Under the pieces are notes generated by a model. That model was not told the DNA's origin, did no database searches, and worked only from the letters and a program-made list of their open reading frames with translations. A program made the translations under genes and the position numbers. Positions 34,597 to 42,970 of a DNA stretch of 64,000 bases are shown one piece after another (position 1 is the first letter of the stretch; the number at the start of each line of letters is the position of its first letter). The stretch is from Candidatus Obscuribacterales bacterium (lineage in GTDB: Bacteria; Cyanobacteriota; Vampirovibrionia; Obscuribacterales; Obscuribacteraceae), in contig JACKCM010000009.1 in NCBI GenBank assembly GCA_020634035.1, positions 118,547-182,546 on the forward strand. Reading direction: 5' to 3'.

Positions 34597-35403
34597 ATGA
34601 AAGCTCTAGAAGAAGAAAAAAACATCGTGCTCATAAAAATCGGCGGCTCTACATTGAAGTCCGAAACTGAGTCGGCGCTAATAGTAGCCGAGGTCACCAA
34701 ACTTGTAGAACATGGCATCACACCGATACTGGTGCATGGCGGCGGTCCTCATATAAACGCTCGGCTGCAAGCCCTGGGTGTGGAACCTCAATTCAAAAAC
34801 GGTCTCAGAGTCACCGATGCCACCACCCTCGATGTGGTAATAGATGAACTGAATAATGTAAATCATAAACTGAGATCTTTATTTGCTGAAAAGGGCATCG
34901 AGACCGTAGCGATTAACGACTCAAATGAACTCTTTAATTGCAAGCAACAAAAAAATGGCGAACTCGGCTTCGTAGGCGAGATCACCAGCGTCAATCTAGA
35001 TAACTTCGTCTTTTGTGATGCCACAGTCGTGCCGGTGGTGGCGCCATCCGGAGTCGATGAATTCGGACAGAAATACAACATCAACGCAGACCATGCCGCC
35101 ATGGCCCTTGCTGCCGCTTTAAACGTAAAGACCCTGGTCTATCTATCTGACGTTCCGGGGTTGATGAAAGACATGACAGATCCCGAAAGCCTGGTCAAAG
35201 AGCTGGCACCAGAAGAAGCCAAGGCGATTATAGATTCTGGAGAGCTAAAAGGGGGCATGATCGAAAAGCTCGCCAACAGTATAGAAGCCCTTATGCGTGG
35301 CGTAGAGCAGGTCTGTATCGCCGACGGCAGGGTGGACGGCACTCTATTGAAAGCGGCGCTCAGACAGTTTTTTGTCGGCACCACCATCAAAGCAAGGGCC
35401 TAG
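34597..35403 (+). CDS. argB: Acetylglutamate kinase
   Basis: The 268-aa protein is an amino-acid-kinase-fold enzyme: IKIGGSTLK near the N-terminus, VHGGGPHIN for substrate binding, GLRVTDATTLDVV, INADHAAMALAAAL, and a C-terminal GGMIEKL. It phosphorylates N-acetylglutamate, the second step of arginine synthesis and often the arginine-feedback step. There is no long N-terminal helix of the type needed for hexameric, arginine-inhibited NAGK, so feedback by arginine may be absent; that would give the transcriptional attenuator upstream a larger role. That link is inference. Confidence 0.95.
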   Translation: MKALEEEKNIVLIKIGGSTLKSETESALIVAEVTKLVEHGITPILVHGGGPHINARLQALGVEPQFKNGLRVTDATTLDVVIDELNNVNHKLRSLFAEKGIETVAINDSNELFNCKQQKNGELGFVGEITSVNLDNFVFCDATVVPVVAPSGVDEFGQKYNINADHAAMALAAALNVKTLVYLSDVPGLMKDMTDPESLVKELAPEEAKAIIDSGELKGGMIEKLANSIEALMRGVEQVCIADGRVDGTLLKAALRQFFVGTTIKARA

Positions 35404-35409
35404 ATATTT

Positions 35410-36702
35410 TTACGTCCGAGAAGTGACAGCCAGTCCGCAAGCAAGCACAGATGCTATACACAGAGCCATGAGGGCACCGGCAAAGTCTCCGCCGCCCGAT
35501 AGCTGGGTTATGGCCCCGACTATATAAGGTCCCGCAAATCCGCCTAGATTGCCCACCGAATTGATAAAAGCGATTCCGGAAGAATGATGCTCTACCCTGA
35601 CACTGTCGGTGGTGAGAGCCCAGAAGGGCCCGACAGAGCCCCAGATCCCGAAGGCGGCAAGACAGAGCCCTGCCATCTTCAAGATCGAGCCGGCGCCGAA
35701 AGCGGCCAGGGCAAGACCCAGACAGGTCAATATGGCAGCGGCTGCCACATGGAACTTTCGCTCTGATATCCGGTCGGAGTTGCCGGCGATAATTATCATG
35801 CCCAGAGCCTGAAACAGGGCAGGAATTGCCGAAAGCAGCGCCGTGGTCGAATCATCGACATGGTCGAAACTCTTGATTATCTGAGGCAGCCACAGTTGAA
35901 ACCCGTACATGCTCACAGTAAGACTGAAATAAAGAAGCGCCTGCCGCCAGACCACAAACTGCTTGAGACTGGCAAGAAAGATTGAAAGTGCGCTTTCAGC
36001 TTTGTCAGCTTTATCTGATTTGTTCTTGCGATCAGCACCGGTCATTTGGGTAAGCATCTCGGCTTCACTTTCTGAAAGCCACTTAGCCTGGTGCGGTCTA
36101 TCAGGTAAAAGAAACAAAACGACTATGCCAAGCAGCACCGCCGGCACTCCGGTGACTACAAAAAGCCACATCCAGCCGCTTATACCCATCGCTCCATGCA
36201 AGGCAAGCGCCTTGGCCGAGACAGCGCTGCCGATTATCCCTGCCACCGGTATCGCCACCATGAAGCGAGCCACAGCAATAGCATAATACTTGGGCGGGAA
36301 CCAGAAAGTAAGATAGTAGATCATCCCGGGAAAGAAGCCTGCCTCGGCCACTCCCAGAAAGAAGCGCAGAATAAAAAATTGACTCTGGTCGCGAACCAGA
36401 CAGATAGCCACAGTAATAAGACCCCAGATGATCATGATTGAAGCGATCCAGCGTCTTGCCCCGAATCTCTCTATTACTAAATTGCTGGGAATACCGAAGA
36501 TACAATAGCCGAAGAAAAAGATTCCGGCACCAAAACCGAATGCCTCGTGCGATATGCCAAGCTCCTCGTTCATCTGCAGAGCGGCAAAGGAGACATTGAT
36601 ACGGTCTAAATAAGAGACGATATAAAGAAGCAGCATAAAAGGAATCAGTCGCCAGGAGACCCTGGTCAGAAGCTGCTCTCCCTCTTTCGTTATCGTCGTC
36701 AT
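35410..36702 (-). CDS. MFS transporter, anion:cation symporter (ACS) family-like
   Basis: The 430-aa protein has 12 TM helices and the ACS-type signatures YLDRINVSFAALQM in loop 1 and GAGIFFFGYCIFGIPSNLV. It also has FFLGVAEAGFFPGMIYYLTF in TM4 and a large basic central loop (GADRKNKSDKADKAES). The family imports organic anions such as hexuronates, phthalates or tartrate. Its ATG follows the formate-THF ligase stop directly (TAGATG), so it is coupled to that gene. The substrate is unknown; a link to formate or one-carbon use is conceivable. Confidence 0.85.
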   Translation of the reverse strand: MTTITKEGEQLLTRVSWRLIPFMLLLYIVSYLDRINVSFAALQMNEELGISHEAFGFGAGIFFFGYCIFGIPSNLVIERFGARRWIASIMIIWGLITVAICLVRDQSQFFILRFFLGVAEAGFFPGMIYYLTFWFPPKYYAIAVARFMVAIPVAGIIGSAVSAKALALHGAMGISGWMWLFVVTGVPAVLLGIVVLFLLPDRPHQAKWLSESEAEMLTQMTGADRKNKSDKADKAESALSIFLASLKQFVVWRQALLYFSLTVSMYGFQLWLPQIIKSFDHVDDSTTALLSAIPALFQALGMIIIAGNSDRISERKFHVAAAAILTCLGLALAAFGAGSILKMAGLCLAAFGIWGSVGPFWALTTDSVRVEHHSSGIAFINSVGNLGGFAGPYIVGAITQLSGGGDFAGALMALCIASVLACGLAVTSRT

Positions 36703-38415
36703 CTAATATAAATGTGTTATCGCACCGGTGGCATCGACCTTGAACTCGAGGGCAGAAGGGGCGCGGGTCAGACCGGGCATACGCATGATATCACCGGCGA
36801 GGGCGACCACAAATCCGGCACCGGCAGCTATCTCGAAGTCTCTTATTTTTACGACAAAATCTCTCGGTGCCCCCAGACGTTTTTCATCATCACTTAGAGA
36901 ATACTGAGTCTTGGCCACACAAACAAAAGACCGACCGAAACCATGCTCTTTGAGCCACTTGAGCTGGCGCTTCGCTGCCGGTTCGTACTCTACTGAGCTG
37001 CCACCATATACTTCGGTGACAAGCTTTGTAATCTTCCTTTCTATCGGGTCGTCCATATCATAGAACGGTTTGAAATCAGGTGTTGTCCCTTCGCAGAGCT
37101 CGACCACCTGCTTGCCCAGCGCCTCTACCCCGGCACCACCCTCCAGATAAGGACTGCATGGTGCTGCAGCCCAGCCCCTGTCTTTACAATAAGCAAGCAC
37201 AGCCTCTACCTCTGCTTCGCTGTCCTGCTTGAAGACATTGACCGCGATAACATATGGCAAGCCGGTCTTAGCCACTATCGATACATGTCTTTCTAAATTG
37301 ACGGCTCCTTCTATGACCGCCTCAACCGAGGCATGGTCGAGATCCTTAAAAGAGACTCCGCCATGCATTTTAAGCGCCCTTACTGTGGTGACCAGCACCA
37401 CCGCATCAGGGGTCATGGTCTCTCTACGGGGAGAGGCAACGATATCGCAAAACTTTTCGAAGCCCAGATCAGAGCCGAAACCGGCTTCGGTGACTACATA
37501 GTCACCAAGGGCCCGGGCCGCTCTACCGGCCATGACGCTGGAGGTACCATGGGCAATATTGGCGAAAGGACCACCATGGACGATGGCGGGGACCTGTTCT
37601 AGAGTCTGGACCAAATTAGGTAATACTGCCCGGGCTAAAAGAGCAAGCACTGCGTCTTCTATCTTGAGATCGCTTACCCGAACAGGCTCTTTACGCATAT
37701 TGCGGGCTATAACTATACGTCCTATTCTAGCGCGCAAATCTTCAATAGAATCAGATAGACAGAGAACCGCCATTATCTCTGAAGCGGCGGTGATATTAAA
37801 GCCGCTCTCGCGGGGATAACCACCGTTAATACCGCCCAGTCCAATAACAATGTCGCGCAGTGCCCGATCATTCATATCGAGCACTCGCTTCTGAAATACG
37901 GCCCGGCTGTCTATCATGAGCTCATTGCCCTGGTGTATATGATTGTCGATCATGGCCGAGATCAGATTGTTGGCTGACGAGATGGCGTGAAAGTCTCCGG
38001 TAAAATGAAGATTGATCTCCTCCATCGGATAAAGCTGAGAGAAACCACCTCCGGTGGCACCACCTTTCATCCCGAAAACCGGTCCTAGCGAAGGCTCTCG
38101 CAGAGCGGCCAGGGCATTTTTGCCCAGACGAGCCAGAGCCTGCACCAACCCGATAGAGACGGTGGTCTTTCCTTCTCCGGCTTTTGTAGGCGAGGTGGCG
38201 GTGACCAAAATCAACTTACCGGACTTCTTCGAGGTCAAAAGCCGCGCCAGACACTCCGGGCTGAGCTTGGCCATATAGTGTCCATAAGGAATCAGATCAT
38301 CTTTATCCAGACCTATGGACTGGGCCAGTTCATAGATTTTCTTCGGCGTAATCGAACGATTGATCTCAAGATCGTTTCCGACGGCTGGCCGGGCAGACTT
38401 GTCGTAAGTAGTCAT
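36703..38415 (-). CDS. fhs: Formate-tetrahydrofolate ligase
   Basis: The 570-aa protein matches Fhs over its full length: the P-loop-like TSPTKAGEGKTTVSIGL, LREPSLGPVFGMKGGATGGG, FTGDFHAISSANNL and PGLTRAPSALE at the C-terminus. It makes 10-formyl-THF from formate, ATP and THF, feeding purine synthesis or serine/glycine one-carbon metabolism. GGAAGG precedes the ATG. A TATAAT lies about 60 nt upstream on the minus strand (38482-38477). The MFS transporter gene is directly downstream. Confidence 0.96.
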   Translation of the reverse strand: MTTYDKSARPAVGNDLEINRSITPKKIYELAQSIGLDKDDLIPYGHYMAKLSPECLARLLTSKKSGKLILVTATSPTKAGEGKTTVSIGLVQALARLGKNALAALREPSLGPVFGMKGGATGGGFSQLYPMEEINLHFTGDFHAISSANNLISAMIDNHIHQGNELMIDSRAVFQKRVLDMNDRALRDIVIGLGGINGGYPRESGFNITAASEIMAVLCLSDSIEDLRARIGRIVIARNMRKEPVRVSDLKIEDAVLALLARAVLPNLVQTLEQVPAIVHGGPFANIAHGTSSVMAGRAARALGDYVVTEAGFGSDLGFEKFCDIVASPRRETMTPDAVVLVTTVRALKMHGGVSFKDLDHASVEAVIEGAVNLERHVSIVAKTGLPYVIAVNVFKQDSEAEVEAVLAYCKDRGWAAAPCSPYLEGGAGVEALGKQVVELCEGTTPDFKPFYDMDDPIERKITKLVTEVYGGSSVEYEPAAKRQLKWLKEHGFGRSFVCVAKTQYSLSDDEKRLGAPRDFVVKIRDFEIAAGAGFVVALAGDIMRMPGLTRAPSALEFKVDATGAITHLY

Positions 38416-38636
38416 GGGTCACCTTCCTCTCAGATAAAGACAACTATAACCCAGTAGCTAAGAATCAGAAGATGTCATTATAAGGTTCCAAAAGTGATTT
38501 AGTCTGGTCTTTTCCGGACAATCTAATGATCGAGTCAAGCTCAATCCGGTACAATCGCAAAAATTCAATTAGCCTAACCGGGCAGGTGTCATTTATATAG
38601 TCCCCGCGTTTCCACTTTAAAAGAGGAATCAAATTT

Positions 38637-40085
38637 ATGTCAGCAAAATCAAGTACCGCCGTCAAAGAGATAGAAGTCTTCAATCCGGCCACCGAAGAGA
38701 AACTGGGAGCTGTTCCCTACAGCACCACCGACGATGTGGTCAAAGCGGTGGAAGCAGCCGAATCCAATTTCAAACGGTGGAAAGACACCTCTGCCAATGT
38801 AAGAGCCGAGTTGCTCCACGGTGCCGCCGATAAAATGCGCAAGCATCAAAAGAAGCTGATCGAGCTTCTCACTCTGGAGCAAGGCAAGCCCGTTCCTGAA
38901 AACGAAGAAGAGATGGAATGGGTGATCAACACCTTCGACTACTATGCCGAACTAGGCAGACATGAACGTGGTCGAGTGCTGCCCTCCAACGAACCTTCTC
39001 AGCTCAACATCGTGGTAAAAGAGCCTTTCGGCGTGGTGGCATGCATCCTGCCCTGGAACTATCCTCTTTTGCTGTTAGCCTGGAAAGTCGCCCCGGCACT
39101 TGCCGCCGGAAACACCGTGGTGATCAAACCGAGTGAGCTGACTCCGCTTTCCACCATGTATATGATGGAGCACTGTCTCGACGAGTTTCCCAAAGGGGTT
39201 ATAAATGTAGTCAACGGTCTCGGTCCTGATGTGGGCGAAACCCTGGTCAAGCATCCCGCCGTCAGAGCGATTGCCTTCACCGGCAGTGTCGCCACCGGTC
39301 AGCGCATCGCCAGCCTGGCAGCACCGGCCATGAAAAAGCTGCATCTAGAGCTGGGCGGCAAAGACGCTTTCGTGATTGCAGAAGATGCCGATCCGGAAGT
39401 GACCGCCAAGGCTCTCGCCTATTCGGCGCTCGCCAATGCAGGCCAGGTCTGCACCTCCACCGAGAGGGTCTATATTCCTCAGAAACGCAAGAAAGAGTTC
39501 ACCGAGGCGATTGTTGAGTTCGTCAAAAAGCTCAAGATAGGCCCCGGCATCGAGCCCACCACTGATATCGGCCCAATGATCGGCCCCACTTTCAGAGACA
39601 AGGTCGCAAACCATGTTGAAGACGCCAGAGCCCATGGTGCCAAAGTCTTGATCGGAGGCTCTGTTCCGAAGAACTTCGACAAAGGCTATTATTTCGAGCC
39701 GACTGTCCTGGTCGATGTGGATCATTCCATGAAGATCATGAAAGAGGAGACTTTTGGTCCGACCATTCCTTTGATGGAATACAAAAGCTTCGAACAGGCG
39801 ATTGATTATGTCAACGACTCCGAATTCGGACTCGGTGCCTGCCTGCTCTCCAGCGACCCGATGAAAGCCAAGCTCTTCTTCGAAGATGTGAAAGCTGGCA
39901 CCATCTGGATAAACGACCCGCTGACCGACAACTATGCCGGTCCTTTCGGAGGCATGAAGCTGAGTGGTGGCGCCCGGGAACTCGGTCAAGAAGGTCTCGA
40001 CGGCTTCCGCGAAGTGAAGCATGTACACTGGGAATTCGCCACCTCGGCGAAGTCCTACTGGTTCCCTTACGGAAAGAAAGGCTAA
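38637..40085 (+). CDS. NAD(P)-dependent aldehyde dehydrogenase
   Basis: The 482-aa protein has the ALDH superfamily features: cofactor motif AFTGSVATGQRIASLA, general base Glu in LELGGKDAF, catalytic Cys in NAGQVCTSTERVY, and C-terminal GPFGGMKLSGGARELG. NNxxxPF-like spacing and LPWNYPLLLLAWKVAPALAA place it near the succinate-semialdehyde/betaine-aldehyde/aldehyde group, but substrate cannot be fixed. It stands alone, divergent from fhs, and ends with a strong terminator. Confidence 0.93.
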   Translation: MSAKSSTAVKEIEVFNPATEEKLGAVPYSTTDDVVKAVEAAESNFKRWKDTSANVRAELLHGAADKMRKHQKKLIELLTLEQGKPVPENEEEMEWVINTFDYYAELGRHERGRVLPSNEPSQLNIVVKEPFGVVACILPWNYPLLLLAWKVAPALAAGNTVVIKPSELTPLSTMYMMEHCLDEFPKGVINVVNGLGPDVGETLVKHPAVRAIAFTGSVATGQRIASLAAPAMKKLHLELGGKDAFVIAEDADPEVTAKALAYSALANAGQVCTSTERVYIPQKRKKEFTEAIVEFVKKLKIGPGIEPTTDIGPMIGPTFRDKVANHVEDARAHGAKVLIGGSVPKNFDKGYYFEPTVLVDVDHSMKIMKEETFGPTIPLMEYKSFEQAIDYVNDSEFGLGACLLSSDPMKAKLFFEDVKAGTIWINDPLTDNYAGPFGGMKLSGGARELGQEGLDGFREVKHVHWEFATSAKSYWFPYGKKG

Positions 40086-40135
40086 AGCTCCGGAATTAGC
40101 CAAAAGCCAATACGGTCAAAATCCCAAACTCCCTC

Positions 40136-40170
40136 CCGGGTCTGCCTTTAGAAGGCAGACCCGGCTTTTT
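40136..40170 (+). terminator. Rho-independent terminator of the aldehyde dehydrogenase gene
   Basis: A 13-bp stem is formed by 40136-40148 (CCGGGTCTGCCTT) and 40152-40164, with a TAG loop, and is followed by C and TTTTT. It lies 51 nt after the stop codon. Confidence 0.92.
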
Positions 40171-40219
40171 ATGTCCAGTAAACGCTGTTTCTGTATAGAA
40201 CCAGCAAGAGGGCTCGCTC

Positions 40220-40864
40220 ATGCCAGAACGTGGAGAAGGAAACAGAGAACAGATCGAATCAGGATCATTGCAGGCAAAATCCGGCATTGGGTCCGGATCC
40301 GATGGCGCATTAGAAAAAGCCGATGCAAAACTAGCCCGGGAAGCCTGGGCAGAGACCCGAACAAGGCACGAACATCCGAGACTGCTGGCAGAGGCGGTCT
40401 CTCTAAATGGCTCCAAAACAGGATCGCTTGCTCTGAACATGACCGAAGACGGCACTTTTTCCCGGACGAATGAGAAACCGACGGCCGCAGGCGAGAAAAG
40501 CCCGGGCCAAGAGCGCAAACTTATAGAAGAAGCAAAAGACCTTAAAAAGAGGCCGGAAATTATTGAAGAGCGCGGCTCAAAATCTGTACTGTCTGATTTG
40601 AATGATGCGAAGGAACCGGCAAAACCAGAGCTGAAAGGAACTCGTATCGCAGCCAGGCGCTATATTGCACACCAGAACAGGGTGCAGGATCTGGGTAAAT
40701 CAAACTGGGGTACAGCCAGTCACGGCATCCTCGACGGTAACCTCAACCGGGGCATCGGCGCAGCGCTGGTTCTGAGCGTCGGACTTTCATATTACATTCA
40801 GTACCGGCAAAGCCATGAGGCACCGCCACTGTACGAAAAACCATGCAAACTCACAGGCAAGTAA
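40220..40864 (+). CDS. Hydrophilic hypothetical protein with a C-terminal TM segment
   Basis: The 214-aa protein is highly charged and probably disordered for most of its length (EERGSKSVLSDLNDAKEPAK). A single hydrophobic stretch near residues 180-198 (IGAALVLSVGLSYYIQYRQ) may tail-anchor it. AGAGGG precedes the ATG. No family was recognised, and it converges with the next gene with a 12-nt gap. Confidence 0.6.
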   Translation: MPERGEGNREQIESGSLQAKSGIGSGSDGALEKADAKLAREAWAETRTRHEHPRLLAEAVSLNGSKTGSLALNMTEDGTFSRTNEKPTAAGEKSPGQERKLIEEAKDLKKRPEIIEERGSKSVLSDLNDAKEPAKPELKGTRIAARRYIAHQNRVQDLGKSNWGTASHGILDGNLNRGIGAALVLSVGLSYYIQYRQSHEAPPLYEKPCKLTGK

Positions 40865-40876
40865 AGGCTTTGGCCC

Positions 40877-41200
40877 TTATCTGGACTTTGAGTCTACCAG
40901 GGCTGTCTCCAGCTCTAGATAGTCACAGGGTATTGATTGCAGTTTTTTCAGTACGGCTTCGCTCGCTTTGATTCGGCGCTTCTGAACAGCTTTATCATCT
41001 TGTGATTGATGGAGAGGGCAGGAAGTGACAATGGTATCGGATAAGCCACTAGTCTTTGCCGGACATTGACTTTGACTGTGGTCATAAACAGGAGTCATGG
41101 CGGTGAGCTGACCGAGAAATGTGCCACGCGCCAGACCGGGCTGGGCCGCAAGACAGAGGCCCATTAGAAGCAGCGATAGGATGGAATTGACTGAGCGCAT
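40877..41200 (-). CDS. Small exported protein of unknown function
   Basis: I chose ATG 41200 (107 aa) because it begins a good signal peptide (MRSVNSILSLLLMGLCLAAQ, cleavage near LARG) and has GGAG upstream; the longer frame to 41437 adds a non-secretory tail. The mature part has four Cys, at least two likely in disulfides (QSQCPAKTSG and VTSCPLHQSQ), and a helical C-terminus. No family was recognised. Confidence 0.6.
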   Translation of the reverse strand: MRSVNSILSLLLMGLCLAAQPGLARGTFLGQLTAMTPVYDHSQSQCPAKTSGLSDTIVTSCPLHQSQDDKAVQKRRIKASEAVLKKLQSIPCDYLELETALVDSKSR

Positions 41201-41597
41201 TGAATCTTCTCCAGTTGATTCTGATTCTTGCCCTTGCCAGGACGTCACCTCTACTGGAAAAGGTTCCCAAATTAGCCGGATGACAAGAGAACCAGAACGA
41301 AGAATCTTCAAATTTAAGCCAAAGTGACTGTTTATGCGGTTTTCACCATTGCCTGTTGCCGCAAACCAGGCTATATTCACCATATAAGCCTTTCCTTTCA
41401 CCAGGCTTTCTGGGCTAGCCAAGGGCTTCATTCTCAAGACTGATGAATTTAATCCATGAACACGGATAGAATTAGGTCTTAGATGGTAAATCAGTTATTA
41501 GAGGCAGTCTCGTCAAAAATCGCTCCACGCTCTTTGCTCACAGTAAAAGGCACTGAGATTGCTAAGGAAACAGCCCCGTACTCGGGGAGGGAAGCCC
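41201..41597. other. Intergenic region between divergent small genes
   Basis: This 397-nt stretch lies between the exported 107-aa protein (minus) and the 61-aa protein (plus). I see no RNA gene or strong promoter. The only structure is a short hairpin at 41574-41587 (CCCCG-TACT-CGGGG) whose 3' arm overlaps the Shine-Dalgarno GGGGAGG (41584-41590) of the downstream small gene and may limit its translation. Confidence 0.5.
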
Positions 41598-41783
41598 ATG
41601 CAGGAATCATTACTAAACCCGGAAGACAATAAACTGAACAAGAAAGAGCTAGGTACAGAGCTCATGGTTCACCCGTCGAATCAATGCAAAAACGAAGTAT
41701 GTGCCGTCTCCTGGTCGCCAGCATCGAAGAAGAAGCAAAAAACCTTCAAGAGCGGCCGACAGCCACAAAAAGCTTCAGATTAG
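41598..41783 (+). CDS. Small basic hypothetical protein (61 aa)
   Basis: The ATG at 41598 has a near-perfect Shine-Dalgarno (GGGGAGG, 7 nt spacing), better than an upstream Met in the same frame. The peptide starts MQESLLNPEDNKLNKKELG and ends in a Lys/Gln-rich tail (ASKKKQKTFKSGRQPQ). It has two Cys and no TM. It is followed by two terminators, which supports a real transcription unit. The function is unknown. Confidence 0.55.
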   Translation: MQESLLNPEDNKLNKKELGTELMVHPSNQCKNEVCAVSWSPASKKKQKTFKSGRQPQKASD

Positions 41784-41808
41784 ACGTCAGATTTAAGCAA
41801 TTGACATA

Positions 41809-41834
41809 GCCTTCCTTTTTACGGGGAGGCTTTT
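41809..41834 (+). terminator. Terminator after the 61-aa protein gene
   Basis: GCCTTCC (41809-41815) pairs with GGGAGGC (41824-41830), with one G-T wobble, and is followed by TTTT and further T-rich sequence. Confidence 0.65.
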
Positions 41835-41844
41835 CTCTTTTTGA

Positions 41845-41872
41845 AGCCCAACCGATATCGGTTGAGCTTTTT
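41845..41872 (+). terminator. Second, tandem terminator
   Basis: CAACCGAT and ATCGGTTG (41849-41864) form a perfect 8-bp palindrome, extended by AGC/GCT across one mismatch, and followed by TTTTT. It lies 10 nt after the first terminator and insulates the next gene. Confidence 0.75.
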
Positions 41873-42055
41873 GTCAGGCCGCAAACCCAGAAATTGCTAA
41901 CGAATAATTAGGAACCGGACGTTGCCAAGAACCTTGTAGATATAATGGTATTTCTATCGATTTGACGTTTCTTTTTAAGAGCAGTGGCGACCTCAGCTGT
42001 TCTGACTTTCTGTGAGTCGAACAAGTCCCGATCCCACTGTTCACTGGAGTGCGCC

Positions 42056-42430
42056 ATGACCACGAACCCTCATTCCTTTATCCTCGCCCATATCATGATG
42101 GTATTTGTCCTCATTGCTCTGTTTACAGGCAAAAGCTGTGATCGCAACGGATCATCCTTCGACAAATCGCCTTTCTTCTACTCCGTCTCCACAGGACTAC
42201 AGGCAGCCCTGGCTGTGCTGATCTATACATGGAACCTCCTCCACCTGGAGTCTCGGCAGCAACTCTTACAGAGCTATATTTCGGCCAATCTCGGACTGGC
42301 TTCAAGCTCTGCTGAGCAGGCTGCCATGGGTATCATCTACATCACAACCACCCTGACCATGGCTGTGCTCATCTACGGAATGAGATCCATGCTCTCCGGA
42401 TTGATGCCCGCAGAGAACCGCATCCGCTAG
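42056..42430 (+). CDS. Small integral membrane protein of unknown function
   Basis: The ATG at 42056 (124 aa) has GGAG upstream; the longer frame from 41984 does not. Three hydrophobic segments are visible: HIMMVFVLIALFTG (about 10-25), VSTGLQAALAVLIYTW (about 43-58) and MGIIYITTTLTMAVLIYGM (about 90-108). No family was recognised. Confidence 0.6.
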   Translation: MTTNPHSFILAHIMMVFVLIALFTGKSCDRNGSSFDKSPFFYSVSTGLQAALAVLIYTWNLLHLESRQQLLQSYISANLGLASSSAEQAAMGIIYITTTLTMAVLIYGMRSMLSGLMPAENRIR

Positions 42431-42438
42431 GAAACCGG

Positions 42439-42852
42439 CTAGTTTGTATTCACTATATCGATCTGAGAATCTTCGCGAAGGCAGGTGACGATCAAATCGA
42501 AGATTCTCTTCTCCTCCTCAAGACCGTTCTTCTTCTTTCCCCATAACCAGGGCATGAGAAAGGAGAACGGTCTTTCATAATTGGCAGATACGAACCAGGT
42601 CTTGGCGCCTTCGTCCTCATCGTCGCCCTCCGGCGCATGCGAGACACAGACCCAAATAGGCTCGTCATTGCTCTTCAGCCAGACCCCCCAGCCATAATCT
42701 TCTTGAAGCACATCATCACATTCGATACCACTGCTCGAAAGTTTCTCTTTCAACCAGATCGCAAACGCGCTCCCCGGCTGACCGTTACAAGTCTCCAGAT
42801 CGCCTTCTGGTTCAGTAGGGAAAAGTCCTGTCCGGATCTCTACCGTCAACAT
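42439..42852 (-). CDS. Acidic hypothetical protein
   Basis: The 137-aa protein (ATG 42852; a TTG four codons upstream directly abuts the purine-rich site) is acidic with aromatic clusters (YGWGVWLKSNDEPIWVCVSH and PFSFLMPWLWGKKK). It appears cytoplasmic and alpha/beta. The size and composition resemble small immunity-type or SMI1-like proteins only in a general way, and I make no assignment. It converges with the membrane protein gene (8-nt gap). Confidence 0.55.
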   Translation of the reverse strand: MLTVEIRTGLFPTEPEGDLETCNGQPGSAFAIWLKEKLSSSGIECDDVLQEDYGWGVWLKSNDEPIWVCVSHAPEGDDEDEGAKTWFVSANYERPFSFLMPWLWGKKKNGLEEEKRIFDLIVTCLREDSQIDIVNTN

Positions 42853-42970
42853 TTCGTTCTGCAACCTCTTCTAAGAACAGATTTAATACATTAATACCCT
42901 TCTTCTCACCACTTTTGCTTCTTTGAAGGGAAGATAAATATAAGGGGTCAGCCAGCGAGGTGAATAGACT

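Noticed and set aside
38465..38692. Minus-strand 75-aa ORF overlapping the aldehyde dehydrogenase start
   Set aside because: It has no ribosome binding site and occupies the promoter and 5' end of the plus-strand gene; it is a shadow.
39345..40103. 252-aa minus-strand ORF inside the aldehyde dehydrogenase gene
   Set aside because: It lies fully antisense to a conserved enzyme gene, and its composition is that of a complementary-frame shadow.
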